Below are positions 8,343 to 17,340 of a DNA stretch of 64,000 bases, piece by piece (position 1 is the first letter of the stretch; every line of letters begins with the position of its first letter). The notes under the pieces were generated by a model. It had not been told where the DNA came from. It searched no databases and worked only from the letters and a program-made list of their open reading frames with translations. Where the stretch lies: assembly GCA_902801845.1 (NCBI GenBank), contig CADCJW010000002.1:163510-227509 (forward strand). The letters run 5' to 3'. Made by a program: the position numbers and the translations under genes. The DNA comes from an uncultured Eubacteriales bacterium. Lineage in GTDB: Bacteria; Bacillota; Clostridia; Christensenellales; CAG-138.

Positions 8343-9281
8343 TCAATACCGTTTCAACAGCGACCTCACCGTTTCGAACAGCTTGGGCTTGTCCACGTCC
8401 AGGAGGACCAGGGCGTTTTTGAAGGGGAACTGCTTGTCGGAATAGAGGTCGGTGACCGTCTTGCCGTAGGTGATGGTGCCCTTGGTCTCCACGGCCACCC
8501 CCGCCTCCTCCCCGGAAAAGAGCTCCGGATACAGGGGATAGAGCACGGCGGTGGGGTCGTGGAGGGCCATGCCGTCGATGCCGTGGGCCTGGGAATAGGC
8601 GAGGCCGTGCTGGGCCGCGTCCCGGAGGAATTTGGCCGTCTGGTTCAGTTCGCCCATCCTGTCCAGCTCCGCCGGGGTCATGACGGTCTTGAGGGTCATG
8701 TCGAGGCCGCACATGACGATGGGGACGCCGCACTGGAACACGGTGCTGGCCGCCTCCGCATCGCAGAAGATGTTGGCCTCTGCCGCCGGGGTGGCGTTGC
8801 CGTAGGAGGCGGAACCGCCCATGATGACGATCTTTTTCAGGAGCTTATGGAGGGAACCGTGCTTCATGAGGGCCAATGCCACGTTGGTCAGGGGCCCTAC
8901 GGCGATCAGGACCAACTCCCCTTCCGCCGCCTTGGCCGCCTCATAGAGGGCGTCCCAGGCGGGCAGTTTTTCCACAGGAGCGTCGGACCGGGGCAAAGTC
9001 ACGTCCCCGAGGCCGTTCTCCCCGTGGACGAAGGTGGCCGTCCGGGGGGCCCGGAACAGGGGCCGGGCGGCGCCCGCAAACACGGGCACGTCCTTGCGGC
9101 CAAAGAAGGCCGCCAGGTCCCGGGCGTTTTGGAAGGTCTTTTCAAGCTCCACGTTCCCGGCCACCGCCGAGACGCCCTTCACGTCATATTCTTTCAGGGC
9201 GAACAGCAGCGCCATGGCCATGGCGTCGTCCACGCCGGGATCCGTGTCCAGCCAGATGGGGATGCGCGTATTATCAGTCAT
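8343..9281 (-). CDS. Inosine-uridine-type nucleoside hydrolase (second copy)
   Basis: This 312-residue member of the inosine/uridine-preferring nucleoside N-ribohydrolase family cleaves the N-glycosidic bond of imported ribonucleosides to base plus ribose. The calcium-binding signature DTDPGVDDAMA is at residues 12-22, and late residues GIDGMALHDPTAVLYPLYP match the second metal/ribose motif (HDP). It overlaps the upstream paralogue by 8 nt, so the two are coupled. The two copies are clearly diverged and probably differ in base preference, which sequence alone cannot settle. It is the last gene of the nucleoside operon. Confidence 0.93.
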   Translation of the reverse strand: MTDNTRIPIWLDTDPGVDDAMAMALLFALKEYDVKGVSAVAGNVELEKTFQNARDLAAFFGRKDVPVFAGAARPLFRAPRTATFVHGENGLGDVTLPRSDAPVEKLPAWDALYEAAKAAEGELVLIAVGPLTNVALALMKHGSLHKLLKKIVIMGGSASYGNATPAAEANIFCDAEAASTVFQCGVPIVMCGLDMTLKTVMTPAELDRMGELNQTAKFLRDAAQHGLAYSQAHGIDGMALHDPTAVLYPLYPELFSGEEAGVAVETKGTITYGKTVTDLYSDKQFPFKNALVLLDVDKPKLFETVRSLLKRY

Positions 9282-10212
9282 AGGTCTTCACCGCCTCTAC
9301 CAGAAGATCCACAAAGCCCTGCCGGTCGATATCCAGGATGCAGGTGGCGTTGGGGGCCTTCCCCGTGACGCCGTACCAGTCGCCCACGGTGCAGCCCTTG
9401 CAGTAGTCGCCGGCGGTCTCCACCTGGACGAACAGGTCCCGGGTGGTCATGAGCTCCGGCTTGACGAGGGCGGCCACGGCCACCGCGTCGTGGACCGGCG
9501 CGCCGGGATAGCCCAGATTCCGATGGAAGCCATAGAAGAACTCCAGCCAGTCCGCCACCACCTGGGCCACCTTGTTGCCCACGGCCCGGATGCGCTCGAA
9601 GTCCTCGGGGAAGACCAGGGCCTTCTCCGTCACGTCCAGGCCCGCCATGATGATGGGGATGCCGCTTTCGAAGACGATCTTGGCCGCCTCCGGGTCGACG
9701 AGGATGTTGAACTCTGCCGCGGGGGTCCAGTTCCCGTAGGCGATGCCGCCGCCCATGAGGGAGATGCGGGCGATCTTATCCTTTAGGTCCGGCCGGGTGA
9801 GCAGCAGCGCCGCCACGTTGGTCAGCGGCCCCGTGGGCACGATGGTCACGGGATCAATGCTCTCCTCAATGACCTTCTCCATGAGGGCGGGAGCGTCCAA
9901 GCCGCAGGGCTCGAAATCCGGCTCCGGCAGCACCGGACCGTCCAGGCCGCTCTTGCCGTGGACCGTGGGCACCACAATGGGCTCCGCCACCAATGGCCGG
10001 GGCCGGCCCACGCCGAAGGGGGCGTGGTTGCCGATGAGGGTGCAGATCCTGAGGGCGTTGTAGGTGGTCTTTTCGATGGTCTGGTTCCCGCACACGGAGG
10101 TGACGGCCCTGATATCCAGCAAGGGAGAGGACTTGGCCAGGACCCAGGCGATGGCGTCGTCATGGCCCGGGTCGCCGTCCAGGATCACGGGGATCTTTTT
10201 GATCGTATCCAT
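9274..10212 (-). CDS. Inosine-uridine-type nucleoside hydrolase (first copy)
   Basis: This 312-residue paralogue of the next gene downstream has DGDPGHDDAIA at residues 12-22 (Gly replaces the Thr of DTDPG) and GAPVHDAVAVAALV near residue 240 as the second metal/ribose motif. It acts in the cytosol on nucleosides brought in by the ABC importer encoded immediately upstream. It begins 1 nt after the stop of the permease gene. The pair suggests complementary specificity, for example purine versus pyrimidine nucleosides. Confidence 0.93.
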   Translation of the reverse strand: MDTIKKIPVILDGDPGHDDAIAWVLAKSSPLLDIRAVTSVCGNQTIEKTTYNALRICTLIGNHAPFGVGRPRPLVAEPIVVPTVHGKSGLDGPVLPEPDFEPCGLDAPALMEKVIEESIDPVTIVPTGPLTNVAALLLTRPDLKDKIARISLMGGGIAYGNWTPAAEFNILVDPEAAKIVFESGIPIIMAGLDVTEKALVFPEDFERIRAVGNKVAQVVADWLEFFYGFHRNLGYPGAPVHDAVAVAALVKPELMTTRDLFVQVETAGDYCKGCTVGDWYGVTGKAPNATCILDIDRQGFVDLLVEAVKTYD

Positions 10213-10213
10213 C

Positions 10214-11176
10214 TTACGCCGCCTTCTTCTGCGCCTTCTTTTCCTGTTTGGCGCGGATCTTCCGGGTCCGCTTGTAGGTGGAGATAGCGTAGATGGTGAT
10301 GCCCAGAATGGTCACCGCATAGGGCAGGGCCTCCACCAGACGGGCGGGCAGGTTGGTGCCCTTCACATAGTTGGCGAGGGCCTGGGCAAAGCCGAAGAGC
10401 AGGCTCGAGAGCATGACGCCCACGGGCTCGCCCCGGCCCATGGCCTGGGCTGCCAGGGCGATGAAGCCCCGGCCCGCGATCATGCCCTTAGAGAACATGG
10501 TCATGTAGGACATGGACATGTAGGCGCCGGCCATGCCGCAGAGGATGCCGCAGAGGATCAGGGAGGTGTACTTGATCTTGTACACGCCCACGCCCACGGA
10601 ATCGGCGGCGTGATCGTTCTCGCCCACCGCCCGGATGCGGATGCCCAGGGGGGTCTTGTAGAGCAGGATCCAGACGAGGATCACGCAGAGGAAGGCCACG
10701 TAGGTCAAAACGGACTGGTTGGTGAAGAAGATCTCGCCGATGACGGGGATCTTGGAGAGCACCGGGATGGTGACCCTGGGCAGGCTCCAGGCGCCCATGA
10801 CGGTCTGGGTGTCGCCCTTGGACCCGGTCAAAAGGTACAGGAGCAGCACCGCGCCGCCCTCGCCCAGGGTGTTCACGGCGATGCCGCAGAGGATGATGTC
10901 CGTCTTGAACTTGAAGGCGAAGAAGCCGATCATAAGGGACAGCAGGATGCCCAGCACGATGGCGCCCAGAACGCCCACGAAGGTGCTGCCGCTCTTCCAG
11001 GCACAGGTCACGGCGATGAGGGCGCACAGGGACATGGTGCCTTCCAGGCCGATGTTGACCACGCCGGCCTTCTCCGTGATGGAGGCGGCCAGCGCCGCGA
11101 AGAGGATGGGCACCATGATGCGGATGATGGAAGCCGCAAAGGACGTGGTGAGAATGGAGGAAAGGATGTTAGACAT
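10214..11176 (-). CDS. Nucleoside ABC transporter permease (YufQ-like)
   Basis: This 320-residue integral membrane permease of the branched-chain/BMP type has about 8-10 hydrophobic segments. Typical family stretches are ITEKAGVVNIGLEGTMSLCAL (about residues 32-52), KTPLGIRIRAVGEN (near 175) and MIAGRGFIALAAQAMG (near 235). With the preceding permease it forms the channel for nucleosides delivered by the BMP lipoprotein. It overlaps the preceding permease gene by 8 nt and is followed 1 nt later by the first hydrolase. Confidence 0.92.
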   Translation of the reverse strand: MSNILSSILTTSFAASIIRIMVPILFAALAASITEKAGVVNIGLEGTMSLCALIAVTCAWKSGSTFVGVLGAIVLGILLSLMIGFFAFKFKTDIILCGIAVNTLGEGGAVLLLYLLTGSKGDTQTVMGAWSLPRVTIPVLSKIPVIGEIFFTNQSVLTYVAFLCVILVWILLYKTPLGIRIRAVGENDHAADSVGVGVYKIKYTSLILCGILCGMAGAYMSMSYMTMFSKGMIAGRGFIALAAQAMGRGEPVGVMLSSLLFGFAQALANYVKGTNLPARLVEALPYAVTILGITIYAISTYKRTRKIRAKQEKKAQKKAA

Positions 11177-12272
11177 GAGCTTCGCCTCCTTTCTTGGCTT
11201 GCTGGGCCGCTTTTTCGGCCAGCTCCTTTTGGGTCTCCCGGACCACCAGCTTCTGCCGGAAGCCGGAGAGGAACTGCTCCGCCGCGAAGAAGAGGAAGAT
11301 GACCACGGAGATAAGGTCCATCATCTCCACGGGCACCGTGGTCCAGGTGTTCATGAGCTCGCAGCCGTACTGGAGGTAGGCCACGAAGAAGGCGGCGATG
11401 GGAATGAAGATGGGATTGTTGGCCGCCAGGATGGCCAGCGTGATGCCGTCCCAGCCGTAGCCGGTCAGAGCCGTCCAGCGGTACTGGGAGAAGTACCCCA
11501 GCTGGGTGACCACGCCGCCCATGCCGGCCAAAATGCCGCCCACCACCTGGCAGAGGATCACGATGGCGCCCACCTTGATGCCGGAATACTGGGAGAATTC
11601 TTTATTGATGCCCACCATGCGGATGGCGTAGCCCCAGCGGGTGCGGTACAGGAAGAACCAGCACAGCACCGACATGGCCACGGCGATCAGGATGCCGTAG
11701 CTCACCTGCTCCCCGGGAAAGATCTTGGGGATGATGGCGGTGCTCTTATAGGGGAAGGTCATGGTGGCGCCCTGGGACCTGTCCGCGAAGTTCTGGGTGA
11801 GGAACTGCATGGTCACGTCCAGGATGATGTAGTTGAGCATGAGGGAGACCACCATCTCGGAGACCCCCCACTTGGTCTTGAGGAACCCGGGGATCAGCAT
11901 GATGAGGCCGCCGATGAGGGCGCCGGCCAGGATGCAGACGATCTGGTGGAGCACCGTGGGCATGGGGCAGTAGATGGCCACCAGGGCCCCCGCGAAGCCG
12001 CCCGCGGAGATACAGCCCTCGCCGGCCAGGTTGAACTGGTTGGCGGAGAACATGATGCAGGTGGCCAGGCCCGTGAAGGTGATGGGGATCATGTAGGCCA
12101 GCACCCGGCAGATCTTGCTCCAGCTGGCCGCGGGGCCGAGAAGCATGTACCGGAGGGCCACCAACGGCTCGTCGGTGCTGAGGAAGATCAGCACCAGGGC
12201 CACCAGGAAGGCCACCAGCAGGGCGGCCGCCCCCCGCACATAGCCGAACAGACGCAGACTCTTACTTTTCAT
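11169..12272 (-). CDS. Nucleoside ABC transporter permease (YufP-like)
   Basis: This 367-residue permease is the partner of the downstream YufQ-like protein. It has an N-terminal TM near residues 12-32 and family motifs FSANQFNLAGEGCISAGGF (near 78) and YRTRWGYAIRMVGINKEFSQYSGI (near 208). It overlaps the ATPase gene by 11 nt. The longer N-terminus compared with YufQ is normal for this half of the transporter. Confidence 0.92.
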   Translation of the reverse strand: MKSKSLRLFGYVRGAAALLVAFLVALVLIFLSTDEPLVALRYMLLGPAASWSKICRVLAYMIPITFTGLATCIMFSANQFNLAGEGCISAGGFAGALVAIYCPMPTVLHQIVCILAGALIGGLIMLIPGFLKTKWGVSEMVVSLMLNYIILDVTMQFLTQNFADRSQGATMTFPYKSTAIIPKIFPGEQVSYGILIAVAMSVLCWFFLYRTRWGYAIRMVGINKEFSQYSGIKVGAIVILCQVVGGILAGMGGVVTQLGYFSQYRWTALTGYGWDGITLAILAANNPIFIPIAAFFVAYLQYGCELMNTWTTVPVEMMDLISVVIFLFFAAEQFLSGFRQKLVVRETQKELAEKAAQQAKKGGEAHV

Positions 12273-13827
12273 GGACCACCCTCCTAACTTCCTCCGGGCT
12301 CTGCCGCTTGAGGCCCAGCATGTATTCGCCCATCTCCATCTCGTCCATCTTCCTGGTGTCCTCGAAGTAGGCCACGATCTCGCCGCCGTGGAAGACCACC
12401 AGGCTGTCGGAGAGCTCGATGACCTCGTTCAGGTCCGCGGAGACCAGCAGCACCGCCGCCCCCGCCCGCGAGAGCTCCACCAGCTTCTTGCGGATGAACT
12501 CCGTGGCGCCCACGTCGATGCCCCGGGTGGGCTGGTCGGCGATGATGAGCACGGGGTCGGAGGAGAACTCCCGGGCCACCACCACCTTTTGGATGTTGCC
12601 GCCGGAGAGCATCTTCACCTGCTGCTGGGGGGACTTGCAGAGGACCTGGTATTCCTCCACCAGCCGCTCGGACTCGGCGTGGATGGCCCTCATGTTGAAG
12701 AGGGGCCCCTTGTTGAATTTCTTCTCATCGAACCGGTCGGAGATCACGTTCTCCTCGATGCTGGCGGAATCCGCGATGCCGTAGATCATCCGATCCTCGG
12801 GGATCAGGGAGATGCCCATGTCCCTAAGCTTGTCCTGATGGAGACCCAGGGTGGGCTTGCCGCCCACGGTGACGGACCCGGCGTCGGGCTTGGCGAAGTT
12901 GTAGAGGATGTCCACGAGCTCCCGCTGGCCGTTGCCCTCCACGCCGGCGATGCCCAAGATCTCGCCTTTGCGCACCGTGAAGGAGACTTTGTTCAGCATC
13001 TTGCGGTTCCAGTCGTTGGTGAATTCCAGATCCCGCACCTGGAGCACCGGCTCCGTGGGCAGGGCCTGTTCCTTTTGGACGGTGAGGATCACGTCCCGGC
13101 CCACCATGAGGCGGGAGATCTCCTGCTCGGAGGTGTCAGCGGTGTTGTAGACGCCCATGGACCGGCCGCCGCGAAGGATGGTCATGCGGTCGGTGATCTC
13201 CTTGATCTCCTTGAGCTTATGGGAGATGAAGATGATGGTGTAGCCCTGCTCCTTCAGGTGGATGAGCTCCCGAAAGAGCTCCACGGTCTCCTGGGTGGTG
13301 AGCACGGCGGTGGGCTCGTCCAGGATGAGGATCTTGGCGCCCCGGACCAGGGCCTTCAAGATCTCCACCTTCTGTTTCATGCCCACGGGGATGTCCATGA
13401 CCTTGGCGTTGGGGTCCACCTCCAAATTAAACTTTTTGCTGTATTCCTCGGTGAGGGCGATGGCCTTTGAGAAGTCCACGAAGAGCTTGCCCTTCTTGGG
13501 CTCCATGCCCAGCACCACGTTCTCCGCCACGGTCAGGCTGGGCACCAGCATGAAGTGCTGATGGACCATGCCGATGCCATGGGCGATGGCCACGGTGGGC
13601 GAGGTGAGGGCCACCTTTTCGCCGTTGATGAAGATCTCGCCGTGGGTGGGCTGCTCCATGCCGAAGAGCATCTTCATCAGGGTGGATTTGCCTGCCCCGT
13701 TCTCCCCCATGAGGGCGTGGATCTCACCCTTCTTGACCAGGAAGTCCACCCCCTGGTTGGCGGCGATGCCGTTGGAGTAGATCTTGTCGATGCCCCGCAT
13801 CTCAACGACATATTCGCTGTTATGCAT
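12262..13827 (-). CDS. Nucleoside ABC transporter ATPase, two ABC domains (YufO/RbsA-like)
   Basis: This 521-residue protein has two fused ABC domains. The first has Walker A GENGAGKST (about residue 40), a degenerate signature IPVGMKQKVEILKAL and Walker B ILILDEPTAVL. The second has GVEGNGQRE in place of a Walker A, the canonical signature LSGGNIQKVVVAREF and LIIADQPTRGIDVG. This asymmetry is normal in sugar/nucleoside importers, where only one site is fully active. SD-like GGAAGGGGAAAG lies before the start. A hairpin between this gene and the lipoprotein gene probably lowers expression of the membrane components. Confidence 0.95.
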   Translation of the reverse strand: MHNSEYVVEMRGIDKIYSNGIAANQGVDFLVKKGEIHALMGENGAGKSTLMKMLFGMEQPTHGEIFINGEKVALTSPTVAIAHGIGMVHQHFMLVPSLTVAENVVLGMEPKKGKLFVDFSKAIALTEEYSKKFNLEVDPNAKVMDIPVGMKQKVEILKALVRGAKILILDEPTAVLTTQETVELFRELIHLKEQGYTIIFISHKLKEIKEITDRMTILRGGRSMGVYNTADTSEQEISRLMVGRDVILTVQKEQALPTEPVLQVRDLEFTNDWNRKMLNKVSFTVRKGEILGIAGVEGNGQRELVDILYNFAKPDAGSVTVGGKPTLGLHQDKLRDMGISLIPEDRMIYGIADSASIEENVISDRFDEKKFNKGPLFNMRAIHAESERLVEEYQVLCKSPQQQVKMLSGGNIQKVVVAREFSSDPVLIIADQPTRGIDVGATEFIRKKLVELSRAGAAVLLVSADLNEVIELSDSLVVFHGGEIVAYFEDTRKMDEMEMGEYMLGLKRQSPEEVRRVVHEK

Positions 13828-13872
13828 CCGCTTTCCCCTTCCTTTGCTTTTTGCTCGTCCAATAATCCAAAC

Positions 13873-13898
13873 GGGGGAGCCGTTTCGTTGGCTCCCCC
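13873..13898 (-). terminator. Partial terminator/attenuator after the BMP lipoprotein gene
   Basis: GGGGGAGCC and GGCTCCCCC form a perfect 9-bp stem with an 8-nt loop. On the minus strand it is followed by GTTTGGATTATT, a weak U-tract. This fits a leaky terminator or an mRNA-stabilising stem that raises lipoprotein output over the ATPase and permeases. Confidence 0.65.
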
Positions 13899-13930
13899 TT
13901 CCCTTAGCGATACCCTAAGGACGTTTTCAA

Positions 13931-15055
13931 TTAGTTGCCGGACTTGACCTTGTTCATGAGCTCGTAGTAGTTGAAGTTGGCGTCGAAGGCGGTGTCCACC
14001 TTGACTTCGCCCTTGAGGATCTTGTCCTTCACGGCGTTGACGGCGTCCTGGATCTCCTGAGACTGCTTGGCGAAGTTGCCGGCGGTGGCGATGCCCACGC
14101 CGTCCTCAGCGAGGCCCAGATAGGAGCAGGTGCCCCAGAAGGACTTGTCGCCCTCGATGTACTTCTTGATGACGTACTCCAGGGAGGTGCCCACGTTCTT
14201 GAGGCCGGAGGTCATGGTGATGGCCGCGTACTTGGGATCCAGGGTCTGCTCCTGATCGGAGTCGACGCCGATGAAGTACATGCCCTTCTCATAGCAGGCT
14301 TCCACGGCGCCGGTGCCGGCATTGCCGCCCACGCCCCAGATGATGTCCGCGCCCGCTTCGATCTCGGCAGCGCCGATCTCCTTGCCCAGGGCGGAGTCGG
14401 TGTAGTTGCCGATCCAGCGCCAGTCGATCTTGATCTCAGGATCGATGGACTGGGCGCCCTCGATGTAGCCCACCAAGAAGTCGCAGATGACGGGGGAATC
14501 CTCGCCGCCCACGAAGCCCAGGATCTTCTGCTCGTTGAGGCCCTTCAGATCGGACTTGGTCTCCAGCAGAGCCGCGTACACGCCCACCAGGTAACCCATG
14601 TCGTTCTGGTTGTACTGAATGGAGGCGATGTTGGGCAGGTACTTGTCGTCCACCTTCACCTCGGTATCATAGATGATGAAGAGCTGATCGGGGTACTTCT
14701 GAGCCACGGGGATCAGGTTGTCGGGCATCTGCCAGGTGCCGCAGACGATGATGTCGTACTTCTTGGAGGCGGCGACCTCTTCCACGTAGTTCCCCCAGGT
14801 GCTCTCATCGGTGCCCATCTCGATGGTCTTGTATTCGACCAGGCCCGCATTCTTCAGCGCGACCATGCCGCTCTCGGCGGAATCGAAGAAGGACTTGTCA
14901 CCCAAGTTGCCGTTGACCAGGTTGACCACCTGAAGCTTCTTGGCGCCCTCCTCAGCCTTGGGGGCTTCGGCGGCAGGCGCTTCGGTCTTCTTGCCGCAGG
15001 CCACGATGGAAAGCACCATCACCAGGCACAGCACGATAGCAACAAACTTTTTCAT
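13931..15055 (-). CDS. BMP-family nucleoside-binding lipoprotein
   Basis: This 374-residue substrate-binding lipoprotein has signal peptide MKKFVAIVLCLVMVLSIVAC with lipobox SIVAC (Cys20), then an Ala/Glu/Lys linker. The family start is VVNLVNGNLGDKSFFDSAESG. Other family stretches are ILGFVGGEDSPVICDFLVGY (near 180) and DIIWGVGGNAGTGAVEACYEKGMYFIGVDSDQ (near 238-270), split here only for description. BMP proteins (Bacillus YufN, TmpC, BmpA) bind purine nucleosides outside the membrane. It is the promoter-proximal gene of the nucleoside operon. SD is AGAAAGGGAAAG. Confidence 0.93.
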   Translation of the reverse strand: MKKFVAIVLCLVMVLSIVACGKKTEAPAAEAPKAEEGAKKLQVVNLVNGNLGDKSFFDSAESGMVALKNAGLVEYKTIEMGTDESTWGNYVEEVAASKKYDIIVCGTWQMPDNLIPVAQKYPDQLFIIYDTEVKVDDKYLPNIASIQYNQNDMGYLVGVYAALLETKSDLKGLNEQKILGFVGGEDSPVICDFLVGYIEGAQSIDPEIKIDWRWIGNYTDSALGKEIGAAEIEAGADIIWGVGGNAGTGAVEACYEKGMYFIGVDSDQEQTLDPKYAAITMTSGLKNVGTSLEYVIKKYIEGDKSFWGTCSYLGLAEDGVGIATAGNFAKQSQEIQDAVNAVKDKILKGEVKVDTAFDANFNYYELMNKVKSGN

Positions 15056-15120
15056 GTTCTTTCCCTTTCTTTTTTCATATTATGCAAAAAGCCGAATGGA
15101 CCCTTTACATATCACAGGAT

Positions 15121-15149
15121 AGTGTATCACAGAAGCACGGCCCCGTCAA
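15121..15149 (-). promoter_or_regulatory. Promoter of the nucleoside transport operon
   Basis: On the minus strand TTGACG (15144-15149), a 17-bp spacer and TACACT (15121-15126) form a strong sigma-A promoter. The -35 overlaps the stop codon of the upstream gene. I see no purine-riboswitch aptamer in the 65-nt leader. Confidence 0.75.
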
Positions 15150-15820
15150 CCTTCATCCTCTGTCAAACGTGCGGCGCGGCGGGCGTTTTTCCGCAGCAGG
15201 GCCAGCAGCAGCACCCCCAGCAAAGCGAGGACCGCCGCCAGCGACAGGAGCACCACGGTGGCCCCGTTGCCCCGTTTTTCCACCGACATCTGTTTGGCCG
15301 CCTCCCGGAAACCCGCGCCGAAGGCCGCTCCGTAGGAATCGTTCCGCCCGTCGGCATAGGCCCGCTCCAGACAGTCGAGGAGGGCCGTTTCGTCCGCCTC
15401 GGTCAGGGGGCTGTCCGCGCCCCGTCGGCAGGACAGATAGTAGAGCCCGTCCCCCCATTCGTCGTAGACCACCAACAGGTGGCCGCTGTCCGCGAAGAGG
15501 GCCCCGTACAGATCCTCCGTATACACGTCCAGATCCTCGGGGGACAGGTTGCCCAGCATGGCCAGGAAGGGCCGCTCCCCGGTGCGGCGGTAAAAGGCCT
15601 TCAGGCCGGAGATGAGCTCCTTTTCGTCCTGGACGCGGCCCAGCTCGTCCGCGTACCAGCTCCCGTCCCACAGGGCCTGGGCAGCCGCCTTTTTTCGCTT
15701 GCAGGTGGACACGACCAGCAGCAGGGCCACCACCAGGAGGGACGCCACCACCAGCAGCGCCACGCTCCGGCCGAAGCTGCTCCGGCGTCTCCGCCTCTTT
15801 TTACCGTTTCGCTTTGCCAT
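15146..15820 (-). CDS. Two-TM membrane protein, possibly TPM-domain-like
   Basis: This 224-residue protein has a very basic start (MAKRNGKKRRRRRSS), a TM near 17-38, an extracytoplasmic domain and a C-terminal TM near 188-208, then a basic tail. The middle part (WYADELGRVQDEKELISGL..., a hydrophobic LLVVYDEWGDGLYYLS, then SPLTEADETALLDCLERAY) is reminiscent of TPM (DUF477-like) domains. I am not sure of this and treat the function as unknown. It starts 4 nt after the AEC transporter stop, so the two are probably co-transcribed. SD-like GGGAGCGAGA is upstream. Confidence 0.75.
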   Translation of the reverse strand: MAKRNGKKRRRRRSSFGRSVALLVVASLLVVALLLVVSTCKRKKAAAQALWDGSWYADELGRVQDEKELISGLKAFYRRTGERPFLAMLGNLSPEDLDVYTEDLYGALFADSGHLLVVYDEWGDGLYYLSCRRGADSPLTEADETALLDCLERAYADGRNDSYGAAFGAGFREAAKQMSVEKRGNGATVVLLSLAAVLALLGVLLLALLRKNARRAARLTEDEG

Positions 15821-15824
15821 ACGC

Positions 15825-16751
15825 TTATCTCGCTCCCATCAACAGATTCAAAATGAGGTACACCAGCGGGGTGCTCACGCAGCAGAGGACGGCGGTGAAG
15901 GCCAGACACTCCCCGGCGAGGACGCTGTTTTTATCATACTGGACGCAGAACATGAGGGGTACGCTGCCCACGGGGAACCCGGCGGCCAGCACCACCACGA
16001 TGATGAGCAGCGGATTCACCGGCAGCCAGAAGAGGAGCAGCGCCACCGCTACCGGCAGCAGCAGCATCCGAAGGCCGGAGATCTTGTACATCATGGGGTC
16101 CCGCAGGCCCCGCTTGAAGTCCGCCTGGGCCACCACCGCCCCGGAGACCAGCATGGCCAGAGGGGTGGTCATGTCCCCGATCATCTTCAGGGGCGAGGCG
16201 ATCACCTCCGGCAGCAGCAGGCCCAACGAGAAGCAGACCAGGCCCGCCAGGATGGACAGCAGCGCCGGGCTCATCAGCCGCTTCAGGGTGACGCGGAAGC
16301 TGTCATGACGGCCGGACATGAGCACCACCCCGTAGGTCCAGAGCAGCAGGTTGAACATGGTGATCATGGTGGTGAGGAAGAACACGCCCTCCGTGCCGTA
16401 GATGCTGCCGATGAGGGGGATGCCGAAGAAGCCCGTGTTGGGGAAGGCGCTGACCAGGAGCCCCACCTCCCGATCCCGGCTGCCCTTGGGGAAGAACAGA
16501 TAGGGGAGCAGGATCATCACCAGGAAGGCCGCCGCCGCCATGACCATGCAGATCAAAAAGTCCTTCAGCAGCCCCTTGTCGAAAGCCCGCTGATAGGCCA
16601 TGAACAGGTAGATGGGCTGGACCACCTCCAGCAGGATCGAGGTCATCTTCTTCTGGGCCACCTGATCGATGAGGCCGATCTTGCTGCACAAAAAGCCCAC
16701 GCCCATGAGGATCAGCAAGCCCAGCACCGTTTTCAAAATGGTCAGGAACAT
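15825..16751 (-). CDS. AEC-family transporter (auxin efflux carrier type)
   Basis: This 308-residue protein has about ten TM segments in the two-times-five arrangement of the AEC/MaeP family. Family landmarks are GVGFLCSKIGLIDQVAQKK near the N-terminus, VSAFPNTGFFGIPLIGSIYG around residues 105-125, and ASPLKMIGDMTTPLAMLVSG near 190-210. Members export or import organic acids such as malate; the substrate is not readable. I start at MFLTILK, 61 codons inside the longest frame, since the upstream part is non-hydrophobic and contains the promoter; AGAGG is 12 nt upstream. Confidence 0.88.
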   Translation of the reverse strand: MFLTILKTVLGLLILMGVGFLCSKIGLIDQVAQKKMTSILLEVVQPIYLFMAYQRAFDKGLLKDFLICMVMAAAAFLVMILLPYLFFPKGSRDREVGLLVSAFPNTGFFGIPLIGSIYGTEGVFFLTTMITMFNLLLWTYGVVLMSGRHDSFRVTLKRLMSPALLSILAGLVCFSLGLLLPEVIASPLKMIGDMTTPLAMLVSGAVVAQADFKRGLRDPMMYKISGLRMLLLPVAVALLLFWLPVNPLLIIVVVLAAGFPVGSVPLMFCVQYDKNSVLAGECLAFTAVLCCVSTPLVYLILNLLMGAR

Positions 16752-16785
16752 GATTTCACGCGACCTCTCTTCCCCGTTTGGGTCC

Positions 16786-16814
16786 AGTGTAAAGCCTTCC
16801 GTCCCTTCCGTCAA
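16786..16814 (-). promoter_or_regulatory. Promoter of the AEC transporter operon
   Basis: On the minus strand TTGACG (16809-16814), 17 bp and TACACT (16786-16791) form the promoter. The same hexamer pair drives the nucleoside operon at 15121-15149. This supports the downstream start at 16751. Confidence 0.7.
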
Positions 16815-16905
16815 CAAAACTTTGCATGAAAAACCATCTGTTTTCACAGTGGGTTCAAAATGATGCGTCATACTGGAGCCATCAACGAGAGGGACGTATG
16901 GACAG

Positions 16906-17340
16906 ATGAACGGGATGAAGGAACGCTTGCGCAAGTTTATGGAGGGCCGCTACGGGGCGGACGAGCTGAACCGGTTCTTGACCCTGTGCGGCTGGGTGCT
17001 GCTGCTGTTGGGCTTTCTGCTCTCCGGCATCCAAAACAAGGCCGCTTTGATCGTCGGCTCGGTGCTGGTGACGTTGTCCTGGGCCTTCCTCATTTTGAGC
17101 ATCTTTCGGACCCTGTCCCGGCGCACCCAGGAGCGGGCCTCGGAGAACTACAAGTACTTCGTCTGCAAGAACAAGCTCTTCGGCTGGACCCGCACCCTCA
17201 AGAGCCGCTGGCAGGATCGCAAGGTCCACCGCTACTTCAAGTGCCCCCAGTGCCACGCCACCGTCCGGGTCCCCCGGGGCAAGGGCAAGATCCGCATCAC
17301 CTGCCCCAAGTGCAAGCATCAGTTCATCAAAAAGAGCTGA
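16906..17340 (+). CDS. Small membrane protein with C-terminal zinc ribbon
   Basis: This 144-residue protein has two TM helices (about residues 25-42 and 46-66), a basic linker and a C-terminal zinc ribbon CPQC...CPKC (about residues 112-137). Zinc-ribbon membrane proteins of this size are common in Clostridia and uncharacterised. AGAGGGA lies 10 nt before the start; MKERLRKF three codons later is an alternative. It ends directly against the convergent TfoX-like gene. Confidence 0.82.
   Translation: MNGMKERLRKFMEGRYGADELNRFLTLCGWVLLLLGFLLSGIQNKAALIVGSVLVTLSWAFLILSIFRTLSRRTQERASENYKYFVCKNKLFGWTRTLKSRWQDRKVHRYFKCPQCHATVRVPRGKGKIRITCPKCKHQFIKKS

Noticed and set aside
15056..15120. Purine riboswitch before the nucleoside operon
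   Set aside because: The leader is only about 60 nt and I could not find the three-way-junction core or its conserved loop bases.
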